64,000 nucleotides of DNA. Origin: Camillea tinctor. Its lineage: Eukaryota > Ascomycota > Sordariomycetes > Xylariales > Xylariaceae. A program made the position numbers and the translations under genes. The notes beneath the pieces are model-generated. The model ran no database searches. It saw only the letters and a list, made by a program, of their open reading frames with translations, and was not told where the DNA came from. The stretch is taken from the NCBI GenBank assembly GCA_022578605.1, contig MU394052.1, forward strand, positions 1,612,001 through 1,676,000, read 5' to 3'. This document shows positions 1 through 11,044 of the stretch, piece by piece; the first letter of the stretch is position 1; every line of letters begins with the position of its first letter.

Positions 1-2480
1 GTCGGTTGCGAGGGACAGGAGAAGAGGATGATGAAATTACCTTCCGTGCGTGCGCCGTAGTTGTTACTATAAACAGCTCACTTACCCGGCTTTGAGACTT
101 AAGGACTCCTGTGTCTTAGCGGCCCTTTGGATTTCTACGTGGCTTTGTCTTTTTCTCACACTAGGTTAGGAGAATTGGGAGAGAGAGAAAAAGGGATTCG
201 CGAAACTAAAGCAGGTACATAAACATACATACGTAACCAAGTATATACCTACACGTTTTAGTTGCTGATTGATCTCTCCTTTTTTGCTTCTTTCCACTAT
301 GAGGTATGAACATTTAGTGATTGGTAGGGATAATACCTCATGGTTTTATAAGTCGCCTCCTCTGCCAGGGGGCAAGAGGGAGCTTTGCTACCAGAAATCT
401 CTCCGATCTACATAGATCCTCCTCCTATAGCAGAACGGAGTATAGATGAAATGTAGGTCTGGGTTCTGGTTTGTAAGGTAATTCACCGTGCACTGGTTTC
501 TTCTGGGGTGCATTTACTTACATATCCCAAGAGAAGAGAGAGAAAAAACCTGTCAGCTCGGCTTAACTCCCTCTTTCGCTCTTCCTTCCTCCTCTCTCTC
601 TGAAGCGAAATTTTGGTTTTGACTCGGGAGTTTGGGTTTTCTTTTATTATCATTAATATTTCTCTGGAGGGTTTCGTCTCAGAATTTACTCTTAATTTTA
701 TGTGCTTAGGGTTTTTCTTTTTCTCGTTCCTGTTGACCCGGTGCGAATGCAAAACCTCGGATGAACAAATAGGTAAAAGTAGAAATAGATAGACAAAAAT
801 GACGATTCTAAAGCCGGATAATTCGTAATGGTTCTCGCGTTCCCTTTCGAAACAGCCGGTCTACTATAGTAGCAAATTTGCTAACGACTTAGTTGCACGG
901 TACACCATATACGCGCATCCACTACGTAGACAAGTTGTGAGCCAGCTACAGAGCAAAGTTGGCAGAACAGGCCCTAGAATGGTCCCATCACAACTGGGTA
1001 TCGATGACGACTTATATTTGCTTCACTAGGTCGGTGGCCGGTCCGCGACCGACAATATTCTCCACAAAGCAAAGTTGGTAGTGTATCGTGTTACTCCGCT
1101 TGGGCGGAGAGAAAGAGAGTCCGTGAGAAGGAGATAAAGAATCTAAAGAGCAAGAGGGAGGACGATCAGATCTTCGGGGCATTTCCTAACATAGCAGGTT
1201 CGTATTTTTTATGGTTATTTGATTTGATTTGATTTGCGGGGAAATCAGAAAAGAAATAAATAAATTCAAGTCATATTGAAATTTTGTCGTTGTTTCACCC
1301 TTTGGATTGGGAAAAAAAAAAGATCTTCAGATCCACGGGAGGGGACGAAGGAGGACAAAGGGTCTTCCCCTTTCCCCTACCGAATTGCGTATTCGTTCTT
1401 GGAAGAGATTACATCTGAGAGTGACGTGAAGGACCGGGATACGCACGCAAACACCACATAATTAAGTATATACGAATCAGGGTGAGGTTTTCTGTAGAGA
1501 TAGAGGGAAGGGGATTATGGAGAGCCAGTGTTCCATGTACCTTGATTCTCTTATATGAGTTTTTTGCCCCGTCCGGTTTCGATTGGGGGGTTTCTCCCAA
1601 GGTTCCCTTCAGCACAGATGTTGTATAGACGATATTGGTTTGTAAGCCGTTCTGAATGCACAACTCGCTAAATATGCATAACAACGGGAAGGTGTCAAAA
1701 ACGTTGTACGCTTTATGTACGTACAACTGAGAAATATCTGGAGCCGCTTACCGGGGCACACTAGTATCATCGGAGGCAGGTGAGAAAAAAAAATGAGGTG
1801 AGTGAGATGTGTCTCACAAACTGTCGATGAGTTGGTATCGAATCAAAGAGTGCATGGAATATAGATAGAGGAGGTTCGGAGAGCTGGCAGAACAAAAGGT
1901 TCCTCTGGTCTACAGTAGGTGCTGCAGAGCTTATGTAGGCTGTGCTTTAGAGCTCCCCTCAATTGGTTGAGGCTGAAAGCTCATTGGCGTTTATAAATGG
2001 GAAGTTGGTACGATCCATTATAATCAACAGCGATGGCTGGATCATCACACGTTACAAGCACGCTGTGCACCCGTGGAGGCGAAGACAGAGATACGCTCTT
2101 AGACCATGACGGAATAGGCTAAGTGAAGTGGTTCACGACTGCTAGAGAAACCTTATGAGCCAAGATCCCATGGTGTTGAGCCTGGGAGCCGTGGGTGAGA
2201 TCTGCGAGTTGCGGTCTCGAACCTCTCGTACGTAGTGTACAAATCGCCGTCAGCGAGTTACATTCGGGGAGAAATAGAGGAGCCCACGGTGGGACTAGCT
2301 AGCAGAGAGGAGAGAGAGTTGCTCGATATAATACGAAGCGGGCAGGCGGTGCACGCTTTCTGTTTCGCTAGCGATTCTTTTTGCAAGCATCCGGCCTTGA
2401 CAAGTTTGGAAGCCTATTGCGTGGCGTTGGACGTGATTTGCTCCAAGGGTTATATGTGTATGGATGGTGTGCAGTGTCGA
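1..2480. other. Intergenic stretch, no gene recognised
   Basis: The open frames here are short (at most about 105 codons), run over low-complexity sequence and resemble no family I know. I see no intron signals joining them. An inverted repeat GTCGGT/ACCGAC around 1030-1053 contains a GTCGGTGGCCGG word that recurs near 16384. The window may begin inside the flank of a gene lying to the left. Confidence 0.6.
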
Positions 2481-2481
2481 C

Positions 2482-2550
2482 ATACATACGTACATATACA
2501 CACATATACACACATATACACACACATACACATACATACATAACAGACAT
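2482..2550. repeat. CA/TA-rich microsatellite
   Basis: Alternating ACATAC, ATACACAC and CATACATACA units form an imperfect purine-pyrimidine alternating tract. It opens artificial frames on both strands that translate to repeated His/Tyr/Thr or Tyr/Val/Cys residues and are not genes. Confidence 0.8.
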
Positions 2551-2599
2551 ACATAACGGATTGGATCGATCTGGGTTACTTACCTCACTTTAGCTGCAT

Positions 2600-4346
2600 T
2601 GTTTCACAGCGTGCCAACCAGAGACGAAACATTCCCAACTACCTCAAACAACACACAGAAGACCAGACCAACCGACCAACCGAACCATCGTTCCGGGCGA
2701 GACAGACCAAGGCTAAACTCGTCTCACACTTCACACCTCACACCTCACACATCACACATCACTTCTACCTTATAACCATACCAAGTCCAACTTAAACGAC
2801 TTCTCAGCTCTCGCTCTCCCTTCTCTCAGCCTCAACACAACATACGCACGCGAGTATACAAGATCGACAAGTTTTGAACGATACGAAAGAAAAAAATCAC
2901 ATGACGAAGAAACATACTTAGATCGGCAACATCGACATAGGATTTTATTGTGTTCTTACACACAACATTAGAGCAAGGGGGAACTTTATCAGCAAAGGAA
3001 AAACGAGACTCGCAGAGAGTGGAGAAAGAAAAAATAAATAAATAAAAAATTAAAATTGGAGGTCTCTTGAGGGTCTGGTGTTTTCTGTTTTCCGAGAACC
3101 AAGTTGGGGCATATTTTCGTATTCGGCCATTGGTGTTGTTTCTCCTTTGGCATGAGAGAGAATATTTGCTTATTTACTTAGGTATTTCTTGGGAAAACCA
3201 AAAGTTAAGAGTTGGTGATTACCTCAAGGTTATACATCCACTACTCTGGGAATAGAGGGGAGGGAGGATTCGGGCTTTCGGGTTAGGAAGAGAAAGAAAG
3301 AAAGAAAGAAAGAAAAAAGAAAAAAAAAAGGGTTAAAGTTGTGTAAGTGGGAGAGAGAAAAAGTGAAGGAAGGGAATCCCTCGGAACAAGTCCTCCTATT
3401 ACATCTTACATACGACAAATACATACGACACGACGGCAAAGCAGGACCGACCGACCCCAACTGCTCACTGCTGCTACTGCCAGATCTGGGCATATCTTGC
3501 ACTTTATTAGGCTCGCGCTCAGAAGTCTATCGGGAGCTGCGTATTTTTTTTTTTAACCAGCTAGACCTTTTTGGGTTTACTATCTCATTACTGAGACCGA
3601 CGGCTAACCTGGGAAGGAGTCTAAGACCAAAAGAAGCTTAGATTTGAATATTTTCAATTTCTTCGTCTCGGCTCTTTCATTCAATATTATCAACAACTAC
3701 CGCTTCTTATTCAACACACTTCTTCTCTCTCTTTTTCTTTTTTTCTTTACAACCTCTCTCTCTATAATACTTCCAGGTTTTTGTTTTTATTGTGTTTTTT
3801 TCTTATATCCCATCTTATTTATTATATTATTATATTATTTCGAGAGGATAATATTTTTTTTTATAAAGTCCCTTCGTTTCACCATCGCCGCCTTGTTCCA
3901 GGTCTGGTGTCATTGGATCAGCATTGCTTTGTTGCAATCGCTGTCTTCCTGTCCTATCGTTTAGCTCGCTGCATACGAGTACAGAAACACGACGAGACAC
4001 ACGAGGGGAATAAAAAAAGAGAAAGAAAAAAAAAACTCAGCCACGCCCTGTATGCATTAGCGTATTTGCACATACTACATTACTACCATACATACAAACC
4101 CTGAACCACCCCCATTCCCTCCCAGTTGCTACTCGCTAGCCCCAAAGCACCCAGGGCGCTTCTTCTCTCGCCAAAACCGCCCTCTCTTTCTTTCTCCTCC
4201 ACTGTCTCCATCCTTTCTGGTCGCGTCTCCAGCGTCTCAGCGTCGCACCATTCAAAGACAGTTGATCAAGTTCAATTCTGTCTTCCCCTCTCATCCAGTC
4301 TCTACTGGCTCTCCACCAATCTATCCGACAGCCAAGTCTATTGAAG
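2600..4346 (+). promoter_or_regulatory. Long pyrimidine/CA-rich promoter and leader region of the Mid2-like gene
   Basis: The stretch before the Mid2-like gene is unusually structured. It has CACACCTCACAC-type repeats near 2730-2763, a GAAA tract at 3290-3335, a CT/T-rich block at 3640-3870, and CT-rich sequence up to the donor of a 5'UTR intron at 4347. Fungal genes with long regulated leaders often look like this. No conserved protein is encoded: the frames at 3644-3964 and 3781-4104 are products of the T-rich tract. Where transcription starts cannot be seen. Confidence 0.45.
3286..3335. repeat. GAAA/A-rich simple repeat
   Basis: About seven GAAA units are followed by an A-rich run. Nothing else is encoded here. 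Confidence 0.75.
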
Positions 4347-4589
4347 GTATGGTTCACTTACTATCGCAATCACTGTTCACTGTTTACTGTGTGCTGCCCG
4401 ACACGATGCCCGTTCCCCGTTCTGTTGCATGTGGTGAATATAGCCTCAATTACCTATGCATTCTACCCTATTCTACCCTATCCCCTCCCCTCCTTACAAG
4501 AAAGATCCAAAAAGAACCCTTTCCCAATGTTACCTCTCCTACATCTACGCTTCTTCGCTTGCGCATGCTAACATGGCTCCGTCTTCTAG
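4347..4589 (+). other. Probable 5'UTR intron of the Mid2-like gene
   Basis: The donor GTATGG at 4347 and the acceptor TTCTAG ending at 4589, with a GCTAACA branch-like word about 20 bases upstream of the acceptor, define a 243-bp intron. Splicing removes several upstream ATGs and leaves the ATG at 4630 as the first in-frame start. No transcript evidence is available. Confidence 0.55.
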
Positions 4590-4629
4590 GCACTACTCGC
4601 GATTAAAAGTCGCCGAGCGTCTCTTCACC

Positions 4630-5904
4630 ATGTCGTCCAATGCTACAAGTGTTGACACTGGGGCGGCGACAACCTCAAGTGCGCCAGAAGAAACATCTTC
4701 TATTACTAGTCTAACTAGTCTAACTGACTCTACCTCCACTACAGCTACCCCCGACCCTACCACCTCCGAGTCCTCCGCGACCACCCCGACTACCACGGAG
4801 GCAACCTCAACTTCTGAATCCACACCTACATCCGAGCCTACCACCACATCAACCTCCACCACAGCTCCTCCGACAACCTCGAGCACCACTACGGAGCAGA
4901 CAACACCCACTACTGCCCCGAGCACCACCAGCACCACCTCTGTCGAGACCACGCCCTCCGCCACGAGCACCACTGAGGCGCCGTCAACCACATCAACCTC
5001 GTCGCGCTCATCCTCCCTCATCACCACTACCCAAATAACCACCGGGTCCAATGGCAGCACGCAATTTGTTACCATCACCTCCACGATCCAGACCGAGTCT
5101 GCGACGGAAACCGGTGGTGCAACCACGACATCCTCTGGCGCCGGTCTCATCACGTCAAGCGGCTCATCAAGCGGTTCCTTGAACCAGTCCTCCAAGATTG
5201 CTGTTTCTGTTGTTGTCCCCATTGCTGCCGTTGCACTCCTCGTTGTCGCCGGTATCTTCTTTTGGAGGAAGCGGAAGCAGCGGAAGGATGCCGAGGAGGA
5301 GCGGAGAAAGGAGGTGGAGGACTACAGCTACAACCCGAACAACGACCCTACCCTCCCTGATGTCAACAGCGCCGGCGGTGCCTACGAGATGAAGGAAGAT
5401 TCCTCGGGATATCGTGGTTGGGGCTCAACTACCCTGGGTGGCTCTACAGGTCGCAAGGCGTCGATTACTATGTCGGGCGGTACACCAGGTGCGGCTTACT
5501 CGGATGCAACTTCACCTTCGAGAGGCAACTTTTCTGACACGAGATCAGGCGAAGCCCTAATGGGCGATGGCTCGCGCTCGCCCGAAGGCGAGATCCTGGG
5601 TGCTATGGGACCTACCACGACCGACACTCGTGCCGGCAACGTGCATCGTGGTCCCTCAAACGCCTCATCATCCTACAGTGCGGCGGGCCGCTCCGACGGC
5701 TCTGCTGACAATGGCGTTGCCTACGGAGGACCCCCTTACTATGATCAGTATGGCAACAGCAATCCGTATGTCGATAATCCGAACCCTGGCCAGCAGGTGG
5801 GAGGCCAGCCCGTCATCCGGGACAACCCTGCTCGGCGCAACACTCGCATCGAGAACCCTTCGCATTACCCTCAACAAAGTGCCGGTATTTCGCAGAATTT
5901 CTAG
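4630..5904 (+). CDS. Ser/Thr-rich single-pass membrane protein, Mid2/Skg6-like (putative cell-wall stress sensor)
   Basis: The product is 424 aa. Residues 1 to about 185 are dominated by Thr and Ser in TTS/TST runs, as in heavily O-mannosylated extracellular stalks. One hydrophobic helix follows at about 190-212 (KIAVSVVVPIAAVALLVVAG), then a stop-transfer cluster WRKRKQRKD and an acidic, Gly/Ser/Pro-rich cytoplasmic tail containing an NPNNDPTLP-like segment. This layout matches fungal Mid2/Wsc-type sensors and Skg6-type helix proteins, which relay wall stress to Rho1/PKC signalling. No N-terminal signal peptide or Cys-rich WSC domain is visible, so the sensor role is inference. The start at 4630 is chosen because 4590-4629 follows a good acceptor and the longer frame from 4456 runs through the predicted intron. 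The long valine-rich frame on the opposite strand is only the complement of the Ser/Thr codons. Confidence 0.85.
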   Translation: MSSNATSVDTGAATTSSAPEETSSITSLTSLTDSTSTTATPDPTTSESSATTPTTTEATSTSESTPTSEPTTTSTSTTAPPTTSSTTTEQTTPTTAPSTTSTTSVETTPSATSTTEAPSTTSTSSRSSSLITTTQITTGSNGSTQFVTITSTIQTESATETGGATTTSSGAGLITSSGSSSGSLNQSSKIAVSVVVPIAAVALLVVAGIFFWRKRKQRKDAEEERRKEVEDYSYNPNNDPTLPDVNSAGGAYEMKEDSSGYRGWGSTTLGGSTGRKASITMSGGTPGAAYSDATSPSRGNFSDTRSGEALMGDGSRSPEGEILGAMGPTTTDTRAGNVHRGPSNASSSYSAAGRSDGSADNGVAYGGPPYYDQYGNSNPYVDNPNPGQQVGGQPVIRDNPARRNTRIENPSHYPQQSAGISQNF

Positions 5905-8307
5905 GCCTCTTTAAGCGCAAATATTTATATATGTCCCACCAGCGACACATCGAAGACGATTTCGCCCCTAACTGCCAAAATCTCGTTCCTGTCTATGGCA
6001 TCCTCGATACCTAGACTCAGACGTATATATATATAACATCGAGCTGCGATACTATCATGATATTTTAGGCGTTACGCTACCTTATTCCCTTGGATCGGAC
6101 TTCAAAACGGCGTTCCGGTGACGTTTTGCTACTCAGTTTTTCACCTGATCTTCTCTGTGCATAATCTTGCTTCTTATTACCCAGTTTCTAGCCAGTCATC
6201 TCGCGGTCGATCTTCGATTCGTATTATCCATCTATCCATTTTTCGAACATGTACGGGAGTGCTACAAGACGTGGCGATACGAGCAAAAGAAAGGAACATG
6301 CCACAGCCCGAGTATATAATACTTCCCACCGGAAAAGCAACATATAAAGATATCTGGGGAATCCGGTTTTTTTGTTATTATTTTTTTTCTTCGTTAGTTA
6401 GCACTGGCTGAGAGTGTTCTGTGGATCCTGTTGAAATCTTGGGAACCCTACTCGTGATTCCAGTTATCCTTCTTCTCCATGTCAGGAAAGGAGAGTATGT
6501 GGATCTATGTGCTAGATTTGCTACTGATCTTGTTGAAATGAAACGATGCTTTTATCTCGATACAGTCCGAATCTGCTCAGAGTCCGAGTTGGGGGAACAG
6601 ACTACAAATGGGAGATATCTGAACGAGGAGCAGCGGAAGGAGGGAAAGTCGTACTACGCCGGTTGGGTGATGAAAGTCCACGAGGTCATTTTAATGAGTT
6701 CGACTCTCGTTATTTACGACATTTTTTTATTCAGCGTTCGCAGTTAGGAGAAAATCTAGGAGGGGTAAGGGTATATGTGAGTGGGAAGGGAGTTGGTGGT
6801 AGGAAAAGAGAGGGGAGCAGGAGAAAATACCAGAGTTGGGAGGAGATAATGCACAACTGTGTACGGTTGAAATGATAATGTTGTAGGAGAGACAGAAACA
6901 CCAAAAAAATCTCACTTTATTGCCTTCAGCTGTCATATCTATATATACTTTTCTAGGCTGGGAGAAAACTATACCGGCACACAAAATTCTTATTACCACC
7001 TATCTACCGAGCCTAACCAATTTTTTTTTCCAAATCCATTTATATTTTTATCCTCTAGTTGTTATGGTGTTCTTAAAGAAACTCACCTCTTTATATATCT
7101 TCTCTTCCGTTTCAACGCCGTGGCATGAGATATGAGAAGGTTACTAGCCTAGGCATAACGTACACAAGTAAGCCCAATGCCCTCTGTAAAATATCAATCT
7201 GGAGTACATTGAAAAGTCAAAAGGGAGGGTGGGTGGTTAAAGATGAAACTGGTGATATTTTACAGATCATATTTCGTTAAGAGGTCTAAAGGGGGGGGGG
7301 GGAGTAAGTGGTCTGGGTTAGTGCAAGGAGGAAACCTGTTTAGCTCCCCCCCTTTTCTCTCTACATTACAGGTTATACCGGTGTATATAACAAGGTAAGG
7401 TTATGTAGATACATAGGTAACCAATGTAATGTTCTTGAATTTCGACAAGAGCTATCTGGGGTCTCCCTTCTTCCTCTGCCCTCCTTTTCTCTTCTTCTGG
7501 ACCTTTCTGCGTGGGCTTATACATACACGAACCTGATCATCGACACACACCAAGAGCGGTAGGTACTTCGTTTAGGTGCGTACACATGTAAAACCATTAT
7601 GTACTAAGTTGTGTTGTTTGCTAATTCAGGTTCCAAGTTTGTTTCTTCCTCTTCTGCTCCATTTTCCGTTTATCAATTGGACTTTTTTTTTCATAGGACA
7701 AAATAATATATATTGGGAAAAAAAAAATCAGTATGTATCTTGTCAATGATACGATGCGATGCGATGGTGATCGATGCTCCTCTTTATGAACAAGAAGAAG
7801 AAAAAACAAATGCATATAAGGTATATACATAAAAGCCCCCGAAAAACAGATAGAAAACGCCGTACTCTCGCGCTCCCTTGGTGTATTGGAGAAAAAAAAA
7901 AGATGCATCGTATCCATAATCGGATCCTCCGTGCCTTTTCCTTTCCTTTCCATTCGTATATTCGAATGCCTGCTCTCCTTGAAATACGTATGTACCAGTA
8001 ACCGCAGGTCTTTCGATCGTGGGTATAAGATAGGGATCGATGGGCAGACCTCTTACCATAATATATAAAGACAAAGGAATTTTGCCTTCCTTCCTCCTCT
8101 TTTCCCTGATGCACGTATATATACGTTGGGCGTAGGTATGTAAGGTAGGTAAGTAGGTATAAGCCCATCCGCATCCGAAATCCAGTCCGTTCTAGGACTT
8201 CCATCTCTTTCCCTCTCTACTACCTTAAAAAAAACCCCCCGCCCGAAACCATATGTACGGACGTCTAAACCCGACGTGCCAAGAATAGAATAAGGACGTA
8301 TATATAT
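5905..8307. other. Intergenic stretch, 3' flanks of two convergent genes
   Basis: This lies between the Mid2-like gene and the end of the esterase gene. I see A/T-rich runs, an 11-base G tract near 7293-7303, and no frame with family resemblance. The frames of about 100 codons at 6118-6875 and 7621-8204 lack codon structure and are judged non-coding. Confidence 0.6.
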
Positions 8308-11044
8308 TCACAGCTTAGCCTTGAACCTCCGCGTCTTGGCGGGGGCACTCGCCGCATTGGCGACAGGCGTGAACGTAGTCGAGCCATTACCGTAGCCTTC
8401 GCTCAGGAGGACCCTATCCCACCAGAAGCGGCACTCGGTCTTGACACGGTCGGACAGGCCCACGACCTGGGAGGGCACGCCGGGGTTCTGGCGCCCGCGC
8501 ACGCCCATGCGCTCGTCGTTGCCCTGGCCGAAGAGCGTGATGTTGCCGGCCCCGCCGGCGAACGGGCTGACGAATGCGGGCCACGAGTAGTTGCCGCTGC
8601 CCGCCGGCGACGGGTTGGGGTCGCCGGTCGCCGCGAACCGGGTCCACGCTTGCGTCATGCGGTTGGCGGTTGCTACGAGCCCCGGGTACTGGCCGATGAC
8701 GCCCATGTCGTGCGTCACCACCGACGCCTCGTCGCCGTGGTCTGCGGCCCCGTGGGCATTGGACCGTGCGGCGAATTGGTAGACGTACACGGGCGCCGTG
8801 TTTTCCGCGGTCGAAGCCAGGGAGGCGGCTTGGAGGACCGGGCAAATGTAGGCGTAGTGTGCGTATGCGTCGTCTAGCCGCCAGAACTGGGTGCCGAACC
8901 CGGACGGGGGCTTGTCGAGGTACATCTGCTTGCCTATAGTCGTGGTAGGGTCAGGATACATGCTATCGAGAGTGGTCAGATCCGTCTCGTTGAGTGCCGG
9001 GATGATGGAGGATATGAGACTGGTTAATGCGGACGAGTTGCTAGCCCGCGTCGGGACGAAGATGGCACCCTCGTTTGTGTTGAATCCGGTCAAGATAGGG
9101 ATGCGCAAAACGTTGCCCTTATTCCAGGAATTGAGTGGAAGATCTGGTATGATACCACCTGGACCGTCAATGGTGGGCTGGAACGGCCATCGCAATGTGG
9201 CGTTCCAACGAGTCCACATCTCACTAGATGCAGCTACGAGGGTAGCATAAGGCAAATTGCGAAGCGCTGCGAATATCTGGTCATCTGGCGTTTCATCAAG
9301 TCCACAGAGCATCAAGAACTCTTCGAACTGCTGCTCGTGGAGAGGATGGTTAGGAACAAAGACAGCGCGAGCAGTCGAACCACCAGATTCGAGGATCGCC
9401 TTCTGGAACGGAGGCGGATCGGATACCAGCTTGTTCGCAGGCGAATAGGATATGAGGTGGTGTCCAATCTAAGTCCTATCAGTTTTCAACTTCTTTAAAA
9501 CAGCAACTGTCCATCTGCACCTCGAAAAGGGGAGGGAGGATGCTGATAGAGAAGTACTAAAGTAAGGGAGGCTTACCGAATGAGCACCAGCGCTGAGGCC
9601 CATAATAGTGACATTGTTCGGGTCTCCACCAAGATCTGCTATATTGTTCCGTACCCATTCGAAGAAGAATTGTTGGTCTTTCAACCCCAGATTCAGCACG
9701 CCCTCGTTCGCAGTCCGCCTACTAGGCAAGAAGCCAAAGGCTCCGACGCGATAGTTGAAGTTGAGAGCGACTAACGGTGCATCTGCCCACGAGGCGAAAC
9801 TTGCCATGTTCCTCTCGGGACCACGGCCTGTGTTGAAGCCACCGCCATGCACGTAGATGACAACAGGAAGCTTCTTGCCGTCAACACCCAGCCTCTTCAT
9901 TTCAGCTTCAGCAGATTCCACATCATCGCCGAAGTGTGGGCGGTAGACATTTAGGTTTAAGCAATCCTCTCCTTGACCGGAGCCACCACCGTGCTGGGGG
10001 CAGAAATTGCCAAACTTCAGGGCATGATAGATGACCTCAGACTGGGCCTTGGTGTCGCTTAGAGGCTGGGGAGGCCTGAAGCGATTCTGACCACCAGTGG
10101 ATTGAGCATAGGGAATGCCTCGGAAAGCCTGGATGGCCCGAGGGTAGTTTGCGCTCTGGGGTAAGACTTCACCCAGGTAAGTGCCCTGAGCGAGCTTGAC
10201 GGTGGTGGTTTTCTTTGGCATTTGGTTAGTTTCAGGTATGTAGATAGGTAGATGCTAAAGGAAAGAGGGAGAGAGAGAGAGTGGGTAAGGGTAAGAAGTG
10301 GTAAAACGATTTCTAAAGAATAAATTGGAGATGCCGAGCTCTCTCTGCCCCCGTCCCCAGAAAATGGGGTAAGACCATAAAGCCGCGGGCCGGGGGTTGG
10401 GCAAAGGGTAAATCGGATCGGGGATCTGGACATGCAATCCATTTTCTTGGGAAGCAGAAGCGAAGCAGATCAAAGTCTGGGCATGACGAAACGAAATGTA
10501 GATATAGATAAATTTGACATACCTTAAAAACAGCATCCAAACCCCCAATATGACCGGTGCGATACAACCAGATAAAGATGATGATGAGGGTGATGCCGGC
10601 GAGGGTTACAAAACCGAGCACTGCTCGGCGAAAGCGGCCTGCACGTGGTTGAGAAGTGGTGAATTGTAAGAAGCGCGGGAAAGGCGGAAGAGCCTTTCTA
10701 GTAGGGCGCACCATTGAGATGGTAGAATCTGGATGATTGTTTACTTTGTTGTCGTTGTTGTTGGGGTTATTCTTGTTGTAGTTGTAATTGGAGTTGTAAT
10801 TATCGCCGTTGTTGTCTACTGCCTTTTGGCGACCACCAAGGCCAGAGCCAAAGTCAATTTCATATACTTTGGGCGGCCATGCAGGTAACTTGGCTGGTGA
10901 CTGTGATTCTATTTCCGATTCTGATTCTAGTCCTGATTGTGGTGGTTGGAGAGTACTGCTTCTACCAGAGACAGAACTATCAACATCAACACCAGCACCA
11001 GTATCTGCACCAGCACCGGTACGGCCGAGGAGGGCTTCACTCAT
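8308..11044 (-). CDS. Type B carboxylesterase/lipase with a predicted N-terminal membrane anchor
   Basis: The minus-strand model has three exons: 11044-10523, 10254-9577 and 9468-8308, giving 786 aa. The introns are 268 bp (donor GTATGT, acceptor TTTCCTTTAG) and 108 bp (GTAAGC..TTAG), both phase 0. Exons 2-3 form a carboxylesterase/cholinesterase fold: AFRGIPYAQ near the start, EDCLNLNVYRP, HGGGFNTG (oxyanion hole), nucleophile GLSAGAHS at Ser395, TGFNTNEGAIF with the acid Glu, and ADHGDE with the catalytic His. The triad looks intact. Exon 1 encodes 174 aa: a Ser/Asn-rich polar segment, then a hydrophobic helix (LAGITLIIIFIWLYRTG) ending right at the donor. The product would be a type II membrane enzyme with a lumenal or outside esterase. 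An alternative is a 601-aa soluble enzyme starting at the ATG at 10221. The substrate is unknown. The C-terminal exon is markedly GC-rich. Confidence 0.88.

Noticed and set aside
2195..2230. Another GGTTCGAGACC T-loop-like word on the minus strand
   Set aside because: The flanking bases do not form a T stem and no acceptor stem is found.
4593..5222. 209-codon minus-strand frame, valine/glutamate-rich
   Set aside because: It is the exact complement of the Ser/Thr codons of the Mid2-like gene, and its composition is fully explained by that.
8414..8845. 143-codon minus-strand Arg/Pro-rich frame
   Set aside because: It is an out-of-frame reading of the GC-rich last exon of the carboxylesterase, where GC richness removes stops.
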